Assembly: GCF_000003605.2 (NCBI RefSeq)
Contig: NW_003151262.1
Coordinates: forward strand, 190,714 to 202,279
Source of the DNA: Saccoglossus kowalevskii
Taxonomy: Eukaryota > Hemichordata > Enteropneusta > Harrimaniidae
Reading direction: 5' to 3'
Length of the DNA: 11,566 bases
Part shown: positions 6,311 to 11,566 of the stretch, piece after piece
Layout of the letters: each line of letters opens with the position of its first letter
How positions within the stretch are numbered: position 1 is the stretch's first letter
Program-made: the position numbers and the translations under genes
The notes under the pieces: model-generated
What the model was told of the DNA's origin: nothing
Database searches by the model: none
What the model saw: the letters and a program-made list of their open reading frames with translations, nothing else

Positions 6311-8640
6311 TAGAAATGTACTCCACATTTCAGTCAAGTTAAATCTCTAAAAATTCTGTATAATTCACAATATTAGCATAAATATGAAACACAAAATAGT
6401 CTATAGACTAGACTGTCATCTTTCATTTTAATACAATTAGACAGGCAATTTTCATTTTCCGGCTATAATAACCCTGAAATAGTTAGACTATTCATATTCA
6501 TAGACATATCCAACACTCATCTCAAATAACATGTCACGGTTTAATATGGTTCCTATACAAGGCATGTAAAACACATTGTTTAATAACTGAAATTTGAACA
6601 TGTGCAGTCCAATGGTTATGACACAAATGTTACCAATATTTAGTATAACAGTATTTTGATGGTAAACAGATTTGCTACAAATTGCAGCTGCCATAGTTAC
6701 CAGTTATTTATTTTGGCTCCAGTTCTGTAGTACGTAGTGTATCAATAATCCAAACATGGCATATATTTTTATATTATATAAATCAAAAGTTGGACAAAAC
6801 GATGGAGGAGGGGGGGGGGGTTGAAATAAGATTACACTATAGACTTTTGCATTGTGACGTCATATGTGCCAATCGGCTTACGAAAGTCTGAAAACAAATG
6901 AGCCCACTGATCAGTAAAAGTTTATAATCTACTATGACAACATTGCCCATTAGTTGTTTAATTATCAGGAATTAATGCATACGTGTATAATCAAATACAA
7001 AAGCAAGAAGCTATGCTATAATTTTATTTTCGGGTACGAGCCACCAGTTCTAGCCAAAACGTGCACAAAATGTTAGCTAGTTTGAGAACATATACTGGTG
7101 CAGTATATTTTATAATTAAATTGAATTCTTGTATTTGTTTTAATTAATTTATTCGTGGTCAATTATTATTGGAATAATCATCATAGTTTTGTCACGTGTA
7201 GAGGTCATCCTTCTTCAATCAAGAGCAAAGATTCTATACAAAAGAAAGAAATGTCAAACAAACAAAAACTTCAAATAAATGTTCTTCCTTAATTTTTTAC
7301 ACACTAAAAACACATAATTTCGATTCAATACAATAAAAAATTTAAATCAAAATCATTATTGAAATTTGTCTACTCTCTATGTTCATACAACTTTACTGAA
7401 ATCATTTTTTTACACATTGTTATGAAAAAAGCAATTATAAAGTGTGAAAATGTTGATAAGTAAAATTTTTTGTGAAATTCATCTTGAAGAAATGCAAGAT
7501 TTTATAACAGTGAGCATTTAATTGAGGTTTACATCAGGAGTCAGTCGTCTTTATTAAATTGGCATGTATTGAATGCCTTTTTTAAATTAATGATTAAAAT
7601 ATGTAAAAATTTGCAAATGTCCAGTCATTTCACACCAATCAGTTCACAAGATGCCCATTATATAATAATCATCATATATATTTGAGAGATTTCAGAATGC
7701 AAATACTGTCATTTTGAATGGACTTTGGAATGAGTGTAGCTGCTGAAATTTTATTCAATTGTTTGGGATGCAGCCAAAGTCATGCAGATTATCTGTCAAT
7801 TCCACTATCGGATTCTACACTGATACTGAAAATAACAGTATTAGGGGTGAGACCAATAGCGAAATTAAAATACAGGCGATGACTGTGATCTGGAGTTCAC
7901 ATGACTCTGATTGCAGCCATGTTAGGAATTTATAGAATGGCAATCAACCTGTACGAGGATCAGAGGTCACACAGATTTATCCATGGTCAAAATTGTCATA
8001 TTCAGGCTACAAGTTTGGGCTAAGATTTAAGCTAATGTCAAACATTTGCATATCGGCTATACCCTGTTGCATTCATGCACAGGAACAACAGTTAGCATGG
8101 GTTGAATGCCCGAACTTGTTAAGAATATACAAAAAATCATTTTTACTATGATTATAACTTGAAGGTATACGGTACATGTTAATTCTACGGATATAAAATA
8201 ATACCAAAACAAATTCAGAATATGCAGATTGCAGAGTAAACTGTAGTAGTACAGAATTTCATTGTCAGTCCATTTTTTCTTGAGAAAAATGTCTCTGGAT
8301 GTGCTTGCATTGATTGAAACGTCTTAAATGGCATATCCAATCGAATAATTATGAATTCATTCATGTTTTCTCAGCATAAGCCAACACTTTTGACCTCTTT
8401 GTTTGTTCTAACGAGCTGCATATGATCGTAACTAATAAGCCATATTTTAATGATCTAGCATATAATAAATTCAATTTTTGGTTTATATAAAAATCTACTG
8501 AAGATGTGTCTCTATTCAATAATATATGGTATTGACAATGTATTAAATATTTCATGTTTTTGACTTCCTCATAAAAACAACTGAAGGCTTTACACAATAC
8601 AGAGTGTTAACATATGCTAATATATTTATAATGACAACAT
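6311..8640. other. Putative intron 1; long non-coding stretch
   Basis: AT-rich DNA with many stops in all frames; minus-strand frames of 68 (6488-6694) and 78 codons (8361-8597) show no domain. Notable short items are an uninterrupted G11 run (6810-6820), a perfect palindromic CRE TGACGTCA (6855-6862), and GTCACGTG with an E-box core CACGTG (7193-7198) followed by AGGTCA (7202-7207). The part around 7840-8130 is somewhat GC-richer but carries no splice-bounded coding frame I could recognise. Confidence 0.45.
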
Positions 8641-8850
8641 TTGTAAGTTATCAACTCTTGGGAAATTTAAGTGCTTGCTAGGCACTAAAGATAGCTTCAT
8701 TGCTTGGGGAAATTTATTGATTTTATTTCTAAGCTTTTGTTTAGTCTATTTTTTGTTTGTTTTTCTTGACTATTGATTTATTGTATGTTTTTTTTTTTCA
8801 TTCATACTAAATTTTGTGTCAAATAAAATATCTATCTAACTATCTGCAAA
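8641..8850 (+). mobile_element. Possible retroelement 3' tail
   Basis: T-rich sequence with a poly-T run (about 8789-8798) leads into aaattttgtgtcaaataaaa and then a short atctatctaactatct microsatellite (about 8830-8845). A polyadenylation-like AATAAA followed at once by a simple tandem tail resembles the 3' ends of SINE/LINE-type elements in invertebrates. No coding remnant or target-site duplication was found, so the call is weak. Confidence 0.2.
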
Positions 8851-8993
8851 TGATATGTCTTCTGTTTTCTTTTTGTTTGGCAGGAAATACAAATTTCCCC
8901 CGATAGTCGATCAATGTAAAGATACTTATTATACATCTGTTACAGTTACAGCGTGCCGTAGTTTTGCGGTATATGTTTTTATGGGAGGAAAAG

Positions 8994-9153
8994 ATGTATA
9001 ATAATAATAAGGTTATTACGAGGATAACGAAAAGTATGCACGAGTACACGGTCACATCAACCACCACTACACGTTTGTCAATACTCACATTGTACTGTCT
9101 TCGTGCACACTTTTCGGTATCCTCGTAATAACCTCATATTATTAACCTAACAT
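8994..9153. repeat. Long near-perfect inverted repeat (hairpin/foldback element)
   Basis: Left arm 9011-9044 (ggttattacgaggataacga then aaagtatgcacgag) pairs with right arm 9100-9133. Of 34 positions, 31 are Watson-Crick and one is G-T; the two mismatches are 9027/9117 and 9036/9108. On the minus strand (the putative gene's sense), the second mismatch becomes a U-G wobble. The loop is 55 nt. TA-rich ends, with atgt (8994-8997) against acat (9150-9153), may extend the arms with gaps. It lies about 250 bp downstream of the proposed donor of exon 1. An 82-codon minus-strand frame (8840-9088) crosses the left arm and has a hydrophobic stretch, but it reads like a by-product of the hairpin. Confidence 0.75.
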
Positions 9154-9398
9154 AACTAAGATGGGTACCAAAAAAAAAAAATATGCAACTTGTATTAATA
9201 TATGTCACAACAAGAACAGTAGGGAGAACATGCAATTACAAACGAGTATCAGTTAAAATATGTCAACTGTTTAAATTCGTCTGTTCACCAGCTGTCAAAA
9301 ATGACATCGTATAATAATTTCAGATTATTTCAAATCAATATTTGATTGATACTTGACACTGACAGTTGATGCCACACGCGTTTTTGTAGTCCGAATAC
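9154..9398. other. Putative intron 1, 5' end
   Basis: Non-coding sequence just inside the proposed first intron. It holds an A12 run (9170-9181) and cAGCTGTCA (9289-9297), which repeats the core of the 28-bp minisatellite unit. A TGACAG core also occurs at 9360-9365. These could be homeodomain-type (MEIS/TGIF) binding sites, but short motifs occur by chance. Confidence 0.3.
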
Positions 9399-9404
9399 AC
9401 TTAC

Positions 9405-9734
9405 CGGAAATTCTTAAAATCACGACTTGTTGCCGTCTGGATAAGTCTGAATTCTCTTGTCCTACTCGCACATCAGATGTTGGTTACGGGACTTTCAGAA
9501 TTGAGATTCGTCAGCGGAAGTGATAAATTGGTAAAACGGTCCCAATAATGAGTTGTCTTACACCGTATTGTTTTCTGTATACGTGGAGTTGTATACTGTC
9601 TGGTCACCAGTCTTCACACTGTCAGAATGTTAGATTAGCATTATCATCGTAATGGCAATAAAAACAAACCTCAAACTTCAAAGCCTTTGTTGACGTAATC
9701 AGAACGACGTACCGTGCAGCAGATGGAAATATTT
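9405..9734 (-). other. Putative non-coding first exon (5' UTR) of the same gene; 5' end approximate
   Basis: The minus strand reads GAATTTCCG|GTAAGTGT at 9405/9404, an almost perfect donor. It lies in a patch visibly richer in CpG than the rest of the window, as animal promoters and first exons often are. Spliced to the exon at 1065, the frame leading to the transporter ATG is open for 29 codons back to a TGA at 9475-9473 and has no other ATG, which is consistent with a 5' UTR. The upstream boundary is a guess based on an AT-rich TATA-like stretch (9763-9773, minus strand AAATATATTTT) placed about 30 bp before it. An unrelated gene or a chance donor cannot be excluded; transcript data would settle it. 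Confidence 0.4.
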
Positions 9735-9887
9735 TAACACCGAACAGCCGAATTTAGAAAGAAAATATATTTTTCAACCGGCAAATGGTGAGGTTGTACC
9801 GCATGAGGTGGTGACAGCACTCGTGTCAGTCATTATGTCACTGGCGTCTTGAACGACTCAGGTTGAAATATTTTAAACCAGTTTAAA
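9735..9887 (-). promoter_or_regulatory. Putative promoter region upstream of exon 1
   Basis: This segment lies immediately upstream, in the minus-strand sense, of the proposed first exon. It contains the TATA-like AAATATATTTT (9763-9773). A CRE/ATF-like TGACGTAA sits close by at 9691-9698, inside the proposed exon. CpG content is higher than in the flanking AT-rich DNA. No CAGE-type evidence can be read from sequence, and the start site is not pinned down. Confidence 0.25.
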
Positions 9888-10600
9888 ATGATCAGATTGT
9901 ATAATAAAACTATATTACGATCAAACGAGGACCATATATCACTGTCAAACAAATGTAGAGAAGCGAAGGTAACTGAAACGAAGAATGGCAGACGGAACCC
10001 AGGTCGATCACTCAGGTCAATGTTCTCATTCTACCGCCCTCAGCGGTGCAAACGTAAATTTAAGGTTCAAGAATTAGAACTCTTGAGGCCGCTGTCCCGC
10101 TCAAATGTTGCCAAACAGCAACGTGAACAAAAATCGGAAACATCTATGATTCACTTTTGCGTGGAAACGTGAAATTTGCTCCTTTGGTAGCTACCATGGT
10201 TTATTAAATAAATGCCGCCTTTTATTTTCATAATGTTTGCATCTGTTAAGAAGATTATCTGATTATATTCACGCCAAAATGTAATTGTAAGCAATTATCT
10301 GTGTCAATATTTTCATTTTTTTCTTAATTATATTGTTTAGACCAATTATGATTGGTATTGCTAGTCAGCAGAATATGCCAACTCATTCCTATCAAATAAT
10401 GCCTAATGTATACACTCTTTTCTCCTGATATTAATATACATATTATATGGCCTAGAATTTACCATTACAAATAGCTTGGCAAATCATTTACAAAACGCAG
10501 TATTTAGTTCAGATAAATAACGTATAATTACTCTGTAATTAACACTTGTGCAGAAGAACGGTGTTTCATTGGGAAGTAAGCTTTTTTTTTCTTAAAGAAA
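9888..10600. other. Upstream intergenic region; no supported gene
   Basis: The first 300 bp are GC-richer and contain a 94-codon plus-strand frame starting with ATG at 9888 and ending at 10172. Its product would be short, strongly basic (many Lys/Arg) and has no domain I recognise. GAAG|GTAACT inside it (about 9968) could be a donor of a divergent transcript. From 10200 to 10600 the sequence is AT-rich with nothing notable except a T10 run followed by aaagaaaagc (10581-10603), which can form a small hairpin. Confidence 0.3.
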
Positions 10601-11010
10601 AGCACGTTAACGCGCGTTACGCGTTTAGGGTTACCATTTCAGTCAAAATAGACAAAAAGGGTGTCTTTTCCGGTACTGCCAACGTGATAAGGGTGGTTAT
10701 TTTTTAAATGAGATTATCGTTTTTTTTTATTGCTTTAAGGAATTCAATGATCGCAAAAACGATGAAAACGATCACGGGCGATCACGGCATATAACCAACC
10801 CGTGCTTACACTGAAGGGTTAGATAGCTCAAATATCGCGAGATCAGGCGCGAGTTCAAGGTGCGTGATCTTTTAGCTTTCTAACAGTGAAAAGGGTACGA
10901 AATTTTGACCTTTTAAAACGTGTTTAGGGTAATTTTGAAAACCCCTTTCACAGACATGGGTTCTAGGTATTTCCACAAATCGGACCCCCGGGCGTTTAAC
11001 TCCCCGCACA
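10600..11010. mobile_element. Putative dispersed repeat, GC-richer, type unresolved
   Basis: Base composition changes abruptly to a CpG-rich segment. It contains a 12-bp palindrome TAACGCGCGTTA (10608-10619), a 9-bp inverted repeat ATCGTTTTT/AAAAACGAT (10716-10724, 10755-10763), CGATCACGG twice ten bases apart (10769-10777, 10779-10787), and acgYgtttagggt twice (about 10619-10631 and 10918-10930). A tagctca (10824-10830) and gagttcaagg (10851-10860) resemble tRNA A- and B-box parts, but they are too close together for an intact pol III promoter. Together these suggest a decayed transposon or SINE-like repeat; no transposase or reverse transcriptase frame is seen. Confidence 0.3.
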
Positions 11011-11326
11011 ATTATAATAATATGATAGAACCTTCCATTAGAACGGGGCTTCTAAAATTTCTGAAAGAAGTATAAAGAGTTCGGATGTATATATATATAT
11101 TACAAACAATAATCAGGTTTCAACATTACTGTTTTTATTGACATCTCAAACTACTTATCCAAGAAATGTATTGACCTTTAAATCAATCAATAAATTAGTT
11201 ACACCTCTTCTAATACTAAGAATTATAAATTTATTATATTATTATTTTAAGGATTCTGAATTAGACTAGTTCAAGAAACTATTTCCGTGATCGTCGCTTA
11301 TTCAGCGTATTTCAGATATGTCTCTC
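11011..11326. other. AT-rich intergenic DNA
   Basis: No reading frame of interest. A (TA)n stretch lies at about 11087-11100. The decamer ttattcagcg (11298-11307) recurs on the far side of the microsatellite (11423-11432). Confidence 0.35.
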
Positions 11327-11425
<99 letters not shown>

Positions 11426-11427
11426 TT
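11327..11427. repeat. TTTA tetranucleotide microsatellite, about 25 copies
   Basis: An uninterrupted 101-bp run of the ATTT/TTTA tetranucleotide. Its reverse strand continues outward into a (TAAA)n tail preceded by attctacaagcgctgaataa, which resembles the simple-repeat tail of a minus-strand retroelement. On the plus strand it would read as about 24 overlapping AUUUA pentamers if transcribed. Confidence 0.97.
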
Positions 11428-11566
11428 CAGCGCTTGTAGAATTTATTTTTATTTTTTGTTTATAGTGAAATAAAATTCATTCATTTATCCTAAATAATGT
11501 ACTTCACTAATTTATAACTACGTTAACTTCACGTCCACAAATTCTCTCAAATTGCTGATCTCTAAC
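11428..11566. other. AT-rich flank of the microsatellite
   Basis: Contains gaaataaaattcattcattt (about 11466-11485), a polyadenylation-like signal followed by a short ATTC tandem. It could belong to a retroelement tail. Nothing else is supported. Confidence 0.25.

Noticed and set aside
7840-8130. Possible exon in a GC-richer stretch
   Set aside because: Stops occur in all frames at short intervals and no acceptor/donor pair encloses an open frame.
8840-9088. 82-codon minus-strand frame with a hydrophobic stretch and a Cys-rich part
   Set aside because: It overlaps the left arm and most of the loop of the long hairpin and has no domain match I can recognise; probably chance.
9888-10172. 94-codon plus-strand reading frame as a gene
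   Set aside because: Basic, low-complexity-like composition, no recognisable domain and no clear promoter or splice context. Kept only as a possibility in the divergent-promoter finding.
10619-10634. Telomere-like gtttagggtta
   Set aside because: Only about one and a half TTAGGG units; no tandem run.
10815-10870. Intact tRNA gene or functional SINE promoter
   Set aside because: A- and B-box-like motifs are about 20 nt apart, less than needed, and no acceptor stem or cloverleaf could be folded.

Overview
The window looks like nuclear DNA of an animal, most likely a bivalve mollusc. It is AT-rich, almost free of long open reading frames, full of tandem repeats and short inverted-repeat elements, and carries intron signals. 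The mollusc call rests on recognised repeat style, for example the 'ggacgcacggatggatggac ... aagtccc ... ggggactaa' element near 2600-2720. It is an inference, not a proof.

The only coding sequence I can support is one short exon on the minus strand (coding part 921-1046, exon 921-1065). It encodes an initiator Met and the first membrane helix of what looks like an SLC1-family (excitatory amino acid/glutamate) transporter. It has a strong acceptor on one side and a GTAAGG donor on the other. A consensus donor (CCG|GTAAGT, minus strand) at 9405 in a CpG-richer patch fits a 5'-untranslated first exon. If so, most of the window (1066-9404, about 8.3 kb) is intron 1, positions 1-920 are part of intron 2, and 9740-11566 is upstream DNA. 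The rest of the transporter would lie to the left of the window.

The putative intron 1 contains the most striking structure: a 57-copy, 28-bp minisatellite (4711-6310) directly abutting an older, degenerate 23-bp tandem array (about 4496-4710) that repeats a CCAAT-box core. Almost every 28-bp unit carries AGCTGTCA (TGACAGCT on the gene's sense strand), and 34 units carry CACCTG. The intron also holds a long, nearly perfect hairpin (9011-9133), an 11-bp perfect inverted repeat made of two facing CCAAT boxes (1551-1590), and a pair of diverged repeat copies (2433-2720).

Outside that intron, a 466-bp element with terminal inverted repeats and flanking TA (331-796) looks like a non-autonomous DNA transposon. 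The right end has a GC-richer repeat-like region (about 10600-11010) and a 101-bp TTTA microsatellite (11327-11427). No rRNA, confident tRNA, CRISPR array or bacterial-type operon is present.
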